Of a stretch of 64,000 nt of DNA, positions 1-8,565 are shown in pieces. The first letter of the stretch is position 1. Every line of letters starts with the position of its first letter. Below the pieces are notes generated by a model that was not told where the DNA came from, did not search any database, and saw only the letters and a program-made list of their open reading frames with translations. This stretch comes from Colocasia esculenta (taxonomy: Eukaryota; Streptophyta; Magnoliopsida; Alismatales; Araceae): positions 1,860,001 through 1,924,000 of the forward strand of contig CM024753.1 in assembly GCA_014218235.1 (NCBI GenBank). Reading direction: 5' to 3'. The position numbers and the translations under genes are program-made.

Positions 1-1
1 C

Positions 2-512
2 CAGGTAGAAGATAGTCTGAGCGACGTCGACGTCGAGGCGCTTGCGGACGAAATGTCCAAGTCGCTGGGCACTCTGAAGGTTTTAGCTGTTCGGGGCCAG
101 AGACAGAAGTATCTCCATGAGGCGAATGCAGCTTTCTTCGTGGAGCTTTCAGCGAGGCATAAAAGCTCGCGAGGCGGCGCTGGAGGAGGAGGTGAAGAAC
201 CTCAAAGCTGCTCTCCATGCTGCGAGGCTGGATGTTACTTTGGCGCGAGCCGAAAAGGATGCCCTGGCCAAGGTAATGGTGAATGCAGAGGCCCGTGCCG
301 TTGCCGATTATAAGGCCGGGCCGGAGTACAAGGAGGACTTGGAGCAGTATGGGGCCCGCTGCTACAGGGTGGGCCTCAACGCTGGGAAGGAGGTGGGGGA
401 ACAGCTTTCCTGGGTTGAACGTGCCCGGGAAGCCTTCGAGGCCGCTGTTCGGGAGTGCCGGCGTCGCACTCAGGACGCTCGTCTGGATGGTGTGTGGTTC
501 GCACAATTCTAG
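2..512 (+). pseudogene. Antisense ORF of element A, C-terminal coiled-coil part
   Basis: The reading frame enters from the left edge (no stop upstream in the window) and runs antisense to gag-pol. It is open in one frame to about base 170 and continues in another frame to a stop at 512, so a single frameshift lies near 160-175. The second frame is an Ala/Glu/Lys/Arg-rich coiled coil followed by a segment with Tyr, Glu, Asp and Gly spaced as in the C-termini of 'putative gypsy-type transposase' ORFs of plants (Pfam PF04195-like; my family recall, not a search). Position and orientation match the antisense ORF known from Retand-like Tat elements. The N-terminal domain that would settle the family is outside the window. 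Confidence 0.6.
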
Positions 513-870
513 TCTGGGCGGATGCCCCCTTCAGATGACGACGCTGGTCCTTCACAGCAGGCTCCTTGATCTTTCTTGTATTCTCCTTTTTGTAACCACG
601 GCCAAAAAAGGGGCTTGCTTATATAAAAAAAAAAAAACTTTTTGTGAACGAAGTCTTCTGTTCATGAGATTGTTCTTGTAGCTTCACTTTCTCTATCTTC
701 TTCCTTTTATGCTTGTTCTTGCTCGGATCGGAATCCGCTAGGCTGCATAAGCATTGCACGTAAAGCGCAGATCGGAATTATAGCAGATTCTGATCAGGTG
801 TATATGTTAAATGCTTGTGAAGCGACAGGAGTCGGGAGAAGAGAGGTGGGATGCTGGAAAGGGAAGGCTT
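513..870. other. Spacer between convergent antisense ORF and pol of element A
   Basis: No ORF of note. It holds the likely 3' UTR of the antisense ORF, including an A-run at about 627-638. The two convergent genes of the element meet here. Confidence 0.5.
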
Positions 871-1152
871 TTATAAATAATAAGCCTTAAGGTTAGAAAC
901 ATGCCAAGTCCTGGGAATGGCTTCGCCACTAGGAGTAGTTAGCTTATATGAGCCTTTTCCTAGGACGTGGGTGACCTGATAAGGTCCTTCCCATTTGATG
1001 GCAAGTTTGCCTACTGCTCTTCGGGGGTCCGAAGCCGAACAGCGGCGAAGAACCAAATCTCCCACATTGAACCGCATTTCCCGAACTCACGCATTGTAAT
1101 ATTGTGCGAGTCGTTGCTGATAAGAAACGAGGCGAATGCTGGCGTCGCTTTG
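871..1152 (-). pseudogene. Integrase C-terminal tail of element A, separated by in-frame stops
   Basis: This is the same reading frame as the upstream pol ORF, after a TGA at 1153-1155 and a second in-frame TGA just before the Met at 1077. The tail has the GDLVLRR...KWEGPY pattern of the GPY/F-type integrase C-terminus, which ends Ty3/gypsy integrases. Both stops fit CGA-to-TGA change. Without read-through the integrase lacks its C-terminal nucleic-acid-binding module. Confidence 0.75.
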
Positions 1153-3780
1153 TCATTCGCTCAGCATGTCCAAGTTTTCTCGAAGAGCACGGTTGTTGGC
1201 GGCTTCGTCGAAGTGGGTTGTTCGGATGGTTGGAAGGACCACCTCCAGGGGTACAACTGCTTCCGAGCCATATGCCAAGTGGAAAGGTGTTTCCCCTGTG
1301 GCTACTCGAGCAGTTGTTCGGTGACACCAAAGGACGTTTGGGAGCTCGTCATTCCAGGATCCACCCGCAGCTTCCACCCTCGTCCGGATCCCGTGCAGCA
1401 GTGTTCGGTTGGCGTTTTCGACCAAACCGTTAGCCTGGGGATGAGCCACGGAGGTGAAGTGGTTGTAGATCCCGAGCTCGGCGCACTTCTGCTTGAAGAA
1501 GGCGCTGTCAAACTGTTTCCCGTTGTCAGACGTGATCACCCTTGGGACGCCAAACCTGCAGAGAAGATTCTTCCATACGAACTTCCATGCGGCTTGTTCG
1601 GTGATTGTGACAACAGGTTCTGCCTCGATCCACTTAGTGAAGTAGTCGATGGCGACAAATAAGAACTTCTTCCGCCCTTGGGCCTCTGGAAAGGGGCCCA
1701 AGATGTCAATGCCCCATCTAGCGAAAGGGCGCGGTTCGAACAGGCTATGAAGCTGTTCGGCCGGCTGCTTGATAAGCACTCCGAACTTTTGGCATTCTGG
1801 GCATTTCTTGACAAAGGACATGCAATCCTTCTGAAGAGAAGGCCACCAGAACCCCGCTTGGATGATGCTGCGCGCTAGCGTTCTGCCCCCCAGGTGGCTT
1901 CCGCACAGCCCCTCGTGAACTTCTTCTATGGCCGCAAGGGCCTCCTCAGGATTGAGGCAACGGAGAAGAGGTCTAGCAAGGGACCGTCGGTACAATTTGC
2001 CTTCTACGAGGGTGAAGTGTTGAGCGCGCATTCTGACTTTCCGAGCTTCGCCCTGTTCGGGCGGCAGCTCGCCCCGGAGTAAGTATGCTAAGAGAGGGTC
2101 TACCCAACTCAGAGTTGGTGGGCCCACTTCTATGGCAGCTACTTCAGCCTCCGTGCTCGGTAAGGCGAGCTCTTCAATAAACACAGAGCGAGAAGGGGCG
2201 ATGTCACCTGAAGACGCCAATTTGGCCAGTGCATCAGCTCGCGCGTTCTGCTCTCGTGGAACATGTATAACTTCGAAGTATGCGAGGCCCTCTATTTGGC
2301 TCTTGACCTGTTGGAGGTATTGAGCCATACGAGGTTCCCTTGCTCTGAACTGCCCGCTCACCTGGCTGGTAACCAACTGGGAGTCACTAAAGACTCTAAG
2401 CCGAATGGCCCCAAGGTGCCTAGCCATGCGAATACCGGACAGTAAAGCTTCGTATTCGACGACGTTGTTGGAGGCTGGAAAGCGGAAACGGAGGGCGTAT
2501 TGGAACTCTAACCCCTCTGGGGAGGTGAGGACCAAACCTGCCCCGCTTCCGGTGACACAAGAGGATCCGTCAACATAAAGCTCCCATGGGGGCTCGTCTG
2601 CTAACGGTGGGTCCTGCTCGGCCGGAAGGGTACATTCTGCCACGAAGTCCGCCAGCGCCTGCGCTTTGATCGCCGTCCTTGGTCGGAAGCTGATATCGAA
2701 CTCACCAAGCTCTATTGCCCACTTAACCAACCTACCGGAAGCCTCCGGCCGCTGAAGAATGGATTTCAGCGGTTGATCGGTTAGAACTGTAACGGAATAG
2801 GCCTGAAAATAGGGCCTAAGCTTCCGAAAAGCTGTGACGAGAGCAAGGGCGAGTTTTTCCGCCCTGGGGTACCTCCTTTCTACTTCTTCGAGGACCCTGC
2901 TGATATAGTATACAGGATGCTGTGCCGCTCCTACTTCTCTAATCAAGACCGCACTGATAGAGTGTTCGGTGACCGAAAGGTACACGAACAGAGGTTCTCC
3001 GAGCACAGGCTTTGAGAGAACAGGAGGGGCTGCCAAATATGCCTTCAGTTCGGTGAAGGCGGCTTCGCATTCGTCAGTCCACCGTACTTGCCCCCCTTGC
3101 TTCGAGGAGCTTTTAGGGCCTCGGAGCAACTTGAAGAAGTTAAAACTTCTTTCTGCTGCTCGGGACATGAACCGATTCAGTGCCGCGAGCCGCCCCGTCA
3201 GGCGCTGGACGTCGCGCACTGTCTTTGGACTGCTCATTTCAAGCACTGCTTGGATTTTTTCCGGGTTCGCCTCTATTCCCCTGTTTGATACGAGGAACCC
3301 GAGGAACTTACCTGACCGGACGCCAAACGCGCACTTGGAAGGATTGAGCTTCATATTATACCTTCGCAGGGTTGCGAAGGTTTCCTGGAGGTCGGAAATG
3401 TGATCAGTACTCGGAGGTGTCTTGACCAGCATGTCATCAACGTAAACCTCTATGTTGCGCCCGATCTGCTGCTCGAACATCTTGTTGACCAGCCGCTGGT
3501 AAGTCGCGCCTACATTTTTCAGACCAAAAGGCATTCTGGTAAAACAGTATAAGCCTAGGTCTGTGACGAACGTCGTGGCGTCTTGATCCGGGGGATGCAT
3601 GCTGATCTGGTGGTAACCAGAGTAGGCATCCAAAAAGCTGAGAAGCTCATGTTCGGAAGTAGCGTCCACCAGCTGATCAATGAGCGGCAGGGGGAAGTTA
3701 TCCTTGGGCGTTGCCTTATTGAGATCTTTGTAATCCACGCACACGCGCCATTTGCCATTGGCCTTGCGCATGAGGACCAC
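1153..3780 (-). CDS. Pol of element A: reverse transcriptase, two RNase H domains, integrase core
   Basis: 875 residues. The RT palm motif YVDD is at 113-116, preceded by MPFGLKN. The first RNase H (about 260-345) has VTEHS where an active enzyme has an Asp-containing motif, so it looks like a tether. A second, archaeal-type RNase H (about 400-520) keeps acidic residues D404, E442, D466 and D516. Integrase follows: HHCC zinc module (H622, H629, C660, C663) and DDE core D692, D752, E788. The listed Met is only the first after an upstream in-frame TGA at 3829-3831; the natural protein begins as part of a longer polyprotein. The product would act in virus-like particles (reverse transcription) and in the nucleus (integration). 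Confidence 0.92.
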   Translation of the reverse strand: MVLMRKANGKWRVCVDYKDLNKATPKDNFPLPLIDQLVDATSEHELLSFLDAYSGYHQISMHPPDQDATTFVTDLGLYCFTRMPFGLKNVGATYQRLVNKMFEQQIGRNIEVYVDDMLVKTPPSTDHISDLQETFATLRRYNMKLNPSKCAFGVRSGKFLGFLVSNRGIEANPEKIQAVLEMSSPKTVRDVQRLTGRLAALNRFMSRAAERSFNFFKLLRGPKSSSKQGGQVRWTDECEAAFTELKAYLAAPPVLSKPVLGEPLFVYLSVTEHSISAVLIREVGAAQHPVYYISRVLEEVERRYPRAEKLALALVTAFRKLRPYFQAYSVTVLTDQPLKSILQRPEASGRLVKWAIELGEFDISFRPRTAIKAQALADFVAECTLPAEQDPPLADEPPWELYVDGSSCVTGSGAGLVLTSPEGLEFQYALRFRFPASNNVVEYEALLSGIRMARHLGAIRLRVFSDSQLVTSQVSGQFRAREPRMAQYLQQVKSQIEGLAYFEVIHVPREQNARADALAKLASSGDIAPSRSVFIEELALPSTEAEVAAIEVGPPTLSWVDPLLAYLLRGELPPEQGEARKVRMRAQHFTLVEGKLYRRSLARPLLRCLNPEEALAAIEEVHEGLCGSHLGGRTLARSIIQAGFWWPSLQKDCMSFVKKCPECQKFGVLIKQPAEQLHSLFEPRPFARWGIDILGPFPEAQGRKKFLFVAIDYFTKWIEAEPVVTITEQAAWKFVWKNLLCRFGVPRVITSDNGKQFDSAFFKQKCAELGIYNHFTSVAHPQANGLVENANRTLLHGIRTRVEAAGGSWNDELPNVLWCHRTTARVATGETPFHLAYGSEAVVPLEVVLPTIRTTHFDEAANNRALRENLDMLSE

Positions 3781-3828
3781 GTTGGAGATCCATCTTGGAT
3801 ATTGGGCTTCTCGGAGGAGCCCAACAGC

Positions 3829-4422
3829 TCAGCTTTTGACCACGTGATCCTGTATCACGGTCTGCCGTTCTCGGTTCACGGGTCGCCTCCTTTGCTGTAT
3901 CGGCGGGATTCGAGGATCCAGCCGGAGGCGATGCACCATGACTTCCGGGGGAATGCCTGGAAGCTCGTCATCAGACCAAGCGAACACGTCCAAATTGGCC
4001 AGCAGGAAAGCTGTGTAGCGTTGCTGCTCGGCCTCTGTCAATAAGGCGCCAATGTACAAGACGTGTTCGGGGTCGTCGTCCACTTGAATGGGGATTAAGT
4101 CTTCAGCAGGCGTCCCTCGGCTAGTTGAAGGCTGATCGGAAGCCGGAGGAGCCGGATCAGCGAGTGGTTGCTTGTCTCTTAAGGAGAGGACATAGCAACG
4201 ACGAGACTCGCGCTGACACCCGAGCACCTCGCCCACACCGCTTGGAGTAGGAAACTTCATCTTCTGATGGAGTGATGAAGGCACCGCTTTGATGCGTCCG
4301 ATTAGACCTTTGCCTAGGATAGCATTGTATCCAGGCATGTTGTTGACGACCAGGATGTCAACAATTTTGGTCACAGCCTTTGGAGCCGATCCCAAGGTGA
4401 TCGGAAGGCGAACCCTTCCCAT
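3829..4422 (-). pseudogene. Protease C-terminal part and linker to RT of element A
   Basis: 197 residues in the same frame as the RT ORF but ended by TGA at 3829-3831, just before the RT domain. It holds the second half of the aspartic protease with the YNAILG flap-proximal motif typical of plant gypsy elements, then an acidic linker and the DVFAW...PGI motif that precedes RT in Tat pol. The active-site half of the protease is in the other frame (gag ORF), so a frameshift lies between about 4371 and 4450. Confidence 0.8.
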
Positions 4423-6302
4423 GGGCTGGACCGAAACTCCCGAAAAGCCAAGACATCAGGAGCGCTTCCATTATCTACCAGAATACGGCGCACATTACAG
4501 TGGTTGATGGTGGCCGAAATGACCAACGCATCAGTGTGTGGGGTCGTAACCCCTACAAGATCTTCATCCGAGAAGGTTATAGCCTCCTCAGGTGGTGCGC
4601 GTGCAGGACCGGCAGGATATGGGGCCGACCGAACAGCCGAAGGCCTGTCTACGACATGCACTCGCCTTGCGTAATCGCGTCGGCTTCGAGTGCTTTCTCC
4701 GCCCGCGCCAAAACCTCCTGCGATCACGTTGATTTCTTGCCCATTGGGCTCGTTGTTGATCGGCTGCTCGGGAGTGCGGTCTCGGCGTTGGGGGCGCTCC
4801 TCGTTCCGGCGCACGAACCGTCCAAGATAGCCGCGCTTGATAAGGTCTTCAATTTCGTCCTTAAGCTGGCGGCACTCGAAGGTGTCATGGCCGTGGTCGC
4901 GATGAAAGTGACAGTATTTATTTTGATCGCGCTTCCGGGGGTCGGAGCGCATCCTTTGTGGCCACCGAACAAATGCTTCGTTCCTAATCTCTGCTAGGAT
5001 TTGTTCGGGTGCCACAGTGAGGGGGGTGTAGTTGGTGAAGGAGCGTGGACGGCGCGGAGAATCGCCATTGCGCCGTCCCTTCTTCCGATCTCGGTCGGAA
5101 CCGTTATCGGAAGGCCGCTTCTTGTTTGACTGCTCCCCCTGCTCGGCCCTACTCGCCGCCAGGCTCTCCTCGCAAGCTGCGTGGCACTGTGCGATGGAGA
5201 GTAGTTCGGCAAGGGTGGCGGGCTGCTGGACGCCGAGGGTCCTCTGCAGGAAACCGTCGCGAGTGCCCTGAATGAGGGCGCTGGTTGCCAGTAGGACGTC
5301 CAGGCGCGAGATGCGAAGCGCCTCTGTTCGGAACCTCTTAACGAAGTCCCAGAGTGCCTCGCTTTTCTTTTGGCGCACAGCCAGAAGAGAAGCCGCCGTC
5401 CGCGGCTGGGATCTCCCACCAAGGAAGTTGTCCCTGAAGGACTTCTTCAGTTGGCGGAAGGAGGTGATGGAGCCCGCAGGGAGGGTTTCAAACCAAGCCC
5501 TGGCGGTTTCCTTGAGCGTTGCAGGGAAAGCCCTGCACTTGGCCGCGTCCGATGCTCCGTGGAACACCATGTGCGACTCGAAGCCGTGGATGTGGTCGGC
5601 CGGGTCGGTTGTGCCGTCGTAGGGCGCGATGGTGGGCAGAGGGAGCTTGGAGGAGACCTGGGCCTCCAGGATCTCCCTGCTGAAAGGAGAGCGGAAGTCC
5701 AAGTCGTCCTCCGCTGGAGCCTTGCCCTCCGCACGCTGAACCATCGCGTCCATGCGGCGCTCGAGGTCGACCACACGCCTTAGGCGCCTGGAGAGCTCCT
5801 GCTTGGAGTTGGCGGGGCCCCCTCGTCCAGAGGCGTGGGAGTTGCCTCCCACGACTGATCGTGGCGGACGGGGGGAGATGATAGAGCGTCGGGGCGAGCG
5901 CCCGCAGCGCTCTGGTGCCCGCTCCTCCGACAGGGCCCGGTGAGACCGGCGCGGCGACTCCACCTGCTGCTCCTGAGGCACCGGGGGGACGTGGGAGCGG
6001 CGATGCGACGATTCCGCCTGCCGCTCCCGCGGCAGGGAAACCGCCGGAGCCACTGCTCCCGCCAACTGGGCCTGCAGGGCGAGGCAGATGCTCGTCAACT
6101 GCTGCATTTGCCCCCGAAGCTCCGCTACTTCGAGGGCAGTCGCAGGTGCAGCAGCCGGCGGTGCTGGGACGTCGTGATTAGCGCCGGCGGGGGCGATGGC
6201 GACGTCGCCAGGGGGGGATCGGCGGCGAGAGTCCCCTCGTGACTGACGGGACCTCGTCGCCCTGCTTCCTACGTTCTGGTATGAAGATCGTCCTCGAGCC
6301 AT
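4371..6302 (-). CDS. Gag-protease ORF of element A
   Basis: 643 residues. The first Met follows the PBS-like motif by 9 bases. Residues 1-60 are basic and Ala/Pro-rich, followed by a short coiled coil (57-80), Arg/Ser-rich segments and a gag capsid-like region (about 215-375, with the W/F...F pattern near ARAWFETLP). A zinc-knuckle-like CHFHRDHGHDTFEC lies at 464-477. The protease active-site loop is at 608-613 (VDNGS). After about residue 618 the frame runs out of homology and stops, so the true polyprotein is interrupted by a frameshift. Gag would form the particle and package the element RNA. Confidence 0.85.
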   Translation of the reverse strand: MARGRSSYQNVGSRATRSRQSRGDSRRRSPPGDVAIAPAGANHDVPAPPAAAPATALEVAELRGQMQQLTSICLALQAQLAGAVAPAVSLPRERQAESSHRRSHVPPVPQEQQVESPRRSHRALSEERAPERCGRSPRRSIISPRPPRSVVGGNSHASGRGGPANSKQELSRRLRRVVDLERRMDAMVQRAEGKAPAEDDLDFRSPFSREILEAQVSSKLPLPTIAPYDGTTDPADHIHGFESHMVFHGASDAAKCRAFPATLKETARAWFETLPAGSITSFRQLKKSFRDNFLGGRSQPRTAASLLAVRQKKSEALWDFVKRFRTEALRISRLDVLLATSALIQGTRDGFLQRTLGVQQPATLAELLSIAQCHAACEESLAASRAEQGEQSNKKRPSDNGSDRDRKKGRRNGDSPRRPRSFTNYTPLTVAPEQILAEIRNEAFVRWPQRMRSDPRKRDQNKYCHFHRDHGHDTFECRQLKDEIEDLIKRGYLGRFVRRNEERPQRRDRTPEQPINNEPNGQEINVIAGGFGAGGESTRSRRDYARRVHVVDRPSAVRSAPYPAGPARAPPEEAITFSDEDLVGVTTPHTDALVISATINHCNVRRILVDNGSAPDVLAFREFRSSPWEGFAFRSPWDRLQRL

Positions 6303-6311
6303 GGCAGCGTC

Positions 6312-6330
6312 GTTCCCACAGACGACGCCA
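6312..6330 (-). promoter_or_regulatory. Primer-binding-site-like motif of element A
   Basis: On the minus strand this reads TGGCGTCGTCTGTGGGAAC, two bases after the LTR end. Plant Tat elements have closely similar motifs here, pairing with a tRNA 3' end to prime minus-strand DNA. The exact tRNA was not checked. Confidence 0.75.
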
Positions 6331-6332
6331 AA

Positions 6333-7103
6333 TGTGGTGGTATGATCCTGTTTGGGCTTGAGCCAAACGGACCTCCAGTAAAGAGAGAGGGAAGACGATC
6401 GCTGGTGAGGACGAACGCCTGCAAAACCAGAAGAGGATCAGGGGGCCCGGTGAAGACCGGGGAAAACCCTCCGATGCCTAAGTCAGTGGAGAGCTTGAAA
6501 GACAGGGGGTTTTGAAGTGTGAGAATGTGTTCGCGCGGGGAAGAGAACGTACCGTTGCATGGTACTGTACCTGTGCTTTTATAGGCGTCGGTGCCGAGGC
6601 CAACGTGCGTAACGTTCGGCAGATCGTGCCTGAGGAGGCGCCTTGACGCACGCGCATAACGGGAGGAGTTATGATTCTGGTGCCCGTTGGGCTGCCAGGC
6701 AGTTCACGCCCTTGATGGTGGAGAACGTGGCCTGGGACGGTTACAACCGTTTGTAAGCCAGGGAGCCTGCTCGGAACCCTTTAAACACACCTTCCGAGCA
6801 GGTGACCTACATGGAGGCCAAGAATGCTGTTCGGTGATGTTGAGGGTCGTTCCGCGCAATAAGGTTACTGTTCCTGTTCGGAACCTTTCCGTGGGTGTTC
6901 GGTCGCGGAGGGACAGACGACCCGCTCGGGGGCATACCGCCACGAGGCTTGACAGCGTCCGATCAAACTGGCGGTATCCTTGAGATCATCACATCGTCTT
7001 GGGATGAACATGACCCGTTGAGATGGGGCCACGTCAGCTGACAGGACGCGCAAGGGCCGTAGTGGGCCATTATGGGTATAGGCGGCCAGATTTGGCCACC
7101 ATA
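6333..7103 (-). repeat. 5' LTR of element A (about 771 bp)
   Basis: The inner end is firm: on the plus strand it begins TGTGGTGG immediately beside the PBS, so the LTR ends CCACCACA. The outer end is inferred from the imperfect inverted match CCACCATA at 7096-7103. A TATA box lies inside. The partner LTR is outside the window, so the outer edge and target duplication (candidate gtaac, 7104-7108) are unproven. Confidence 0.7.
6575..6584 (-). promoter_or_regulatory. TATA box in the LTR of element A
   Basis: The minus strand reads CTATAAAAGC, a close match to the plant TATA consensus, 242 bases before the inner LTR edge. It is the likely promoter of the genomic RNA. Confidence 0.65.
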
Positions 7104-7839
7104 GTAACTATGAGTGTTTAATCTTAAAATAGCTCAGATTGTAATGAGAAACGAAACAGAGTGGATATCTAATTAGTATGCGTCTTAACATCCAGATAAA
7201 GACCCACTGTCAAATATTCGAGTGGGGGATATAAAGTCATTCCCAGTATAATATGATTCATCTATCTTTACAATTTGAAAAAAAAATTAGAATTTTCTTT
7301 TTTGATATTCTATCATGTAGTTGTTCCACATGATAGTATGATTCATCTGTTTTACCATTTTTTATTTCCGTTTGCATGTTGGGTTCTAATCATTGCTTCC
7401 CCACGACCGTCGGATCCTGATGTCTGAATCCTCGGAGGAGTTTGGTTTTCCACCGTCCGATCCCATGGCTCCTCCTCCGTAGACGCCCACAGTAGTCGCC
7501 ACTCAGGAGCCGTTCGATACACATCGAGCGGAGCGGAACAACCAAATAACGAGAACGACCCACGTGGTATGGCACTTCACGTAAATTCTCCTCAATAATA
7601 GGGGCATGATGGTGATCTAAAGAACCACCAACCCGTACCCAGTACGACGTAACAAACCCTTCTCAGTGGTGGCCTCGCCTTTACTGCGGTTACCCTGACT
7701 GCGGTGACGAGACCTCGCCGCTACAAGACGCCGTGGTCGCCGAAGCCCCCTCGTGTTCCCCCCTCCGTTACCCCACGCTTCGCCTCCACATCGAAGTCGC
7801 CGGAAGAGAAAGAAGCCGCACCGCAGAGGGAGGTGATCG
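7104..7839. other. Upstream region of the 7840 gene
   Basis: AT-rich to about 7390, then GC-rich promoter-like DNA. A perfect G-box CCACGTGG lies at 7560-7567, about 270 bases before the ATG. No clear TATA box was picked out, and no ORF is supported. Confidence 0.5.
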
Positions 7840-8565
7840 ATGGAGGATGTCCTCGCCTTCCTCGGTGCCGGGGACGACGACGACGACGGCTGGAAGTGCC
7901 AGAAGCACCCCTCCGCCCAGCCCACCGCCGGGGGCGTCTGCCATGTGTGCCTCCGCGAGCGCCTCCTCCGCCTGTGCCCCGACTGCGGCGGGGGGCGGCC
8001 CTGCGCCTGCAGCTGCCCCTCCACGTCCTCCACGGCCTCCTCCTCCTCCTCCTCGCTCTCCTCCGCCGACATCCACCGGTTCGGCGCCGCCGGGGGGACC
8101 CACGTCGGTGCCGTCGGCCGCGTCTCCCACCTCATTGACTGCGAGCCCGCCTTCCGCCGGTCCAGATCCGCCGCATTCCGCCTCCTGCGGCCGCGATCAG
8201 AGGAGGCCAGCGACGGAAGCGCCGCGCGGCCTCCGGAGGCCGGGGGAAGGGGAGGGAAGTCCTGGCTGTGGCCGTTCCAGCGAGGGAAGAAGACCGACGA
8301 GGAAGACGCGAGCAATGCGTCAGCAGCGGCAACGGCGACGCTGTCGAAGTCGAGGTCGGTCGGAGCCCTCACGGCAGCATGCGCCAACTCCGGTGCGCTC
8401 GAAAGCGACGCAGCACGCGGAGAGGCGAAGCCGAGAGGGTGGAACCGGTACTTCCCAAGCCCCATGAAGGCGCTCCGGCACCAGAAGGCTTCCAAGACCA
8501 CACAGGCAAGGTATGCCATCGCAGAGGTAAAAGAGGATTCGGCCACCTACATGAAACGACAGTAG
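7840..8565 (+). CDS. Plant-specific Cys-rich N-terminal protein, 241 aa, function unknown
   Basis: The N-terminus has an acidic run (D12-D16) followed by a compact cysteine set: C20, then H23, C34, C37, C46, C49, C56 and C58. The pattern KHP...GVCxxCLRERLLRLC resembles the N-terminal motif of plant OCTOPUS/DUF740-like proteins and of shorter relatives that share only this module. The middle is Ser-rich; the C-terminus is basic with a conserved-looking W-x-R-Y-F-x-SP-M segment (about 209-218). No signal peptide or membrane segment is seen. The frame is GC-rich with strong third-position GC, typical of a monocot gene. The ATG was chosen because the cysteine module follows it directly. A GT at the codons after Thr/Gln near 8510 could be a splice donor, so the last 20 residues are less certain. 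Function is not inferred beyond possible zinc binding. Confidence 0.8.
   Translation: MEDVLAFLGAGDDDDDGWKCQKHPSAQPTAGGVCHVCLRERLLRLCPDCGGGRPCACSCPSTSSTASSSSSSLSSADIHRFGAAGGTHVGAVGRVSHLIDCEPAFRRSRSAAFRLLRPRSEEASDGSAARPPEAGGRGGKSWLWPFQRGKKTDEEDASNASAAATATLSKSRSVGALTAACANSGALESDAARGEAKPRGWNRYFPSPMKALRHQKASKTTQARYAIAEVKEDSATYMKRQ

Larger units (their letters stand above)
1..7103 (-). mobile_element. Tat-type Ty3/gypsy LTR retrotransposon A, left part outside the window
   Basis: Seen on the minus strand, in order: an LTR (6333-7103), a primer-binding-site-like motif, gag-protease, RT-RNase H-archaeal RNase H-integrase, and an oppositely oriented coiled-coil ORF near the left edge. The second LTR must lie left of base 1, so the element is truncated by the window. 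The dual RNase H, the short gag zinc knuckle (C-x2-H-x4-GH-x4-C) and the antisense ORF after pol are the known layout of the Tat/Retand group. The coding region carries at least one frameshift and three in-frame stops, so this copy is not autonomous as it stands. Confidence 0.9.

Noticed and set aside
967..1662. 231-residue plus-strand frame opposite the integrase of element A
   Set aside because: It overlaps the conserved integrase on the other strand; a GC-rich shadow frame.
7617..8546. 309-residue minus-strand frame over the 7840 gene
   Set aside because: Shadow of the plus-strand gene, low-complexity Ser/Arg/Glu; the plus-strand protein has the conserved Cys module.
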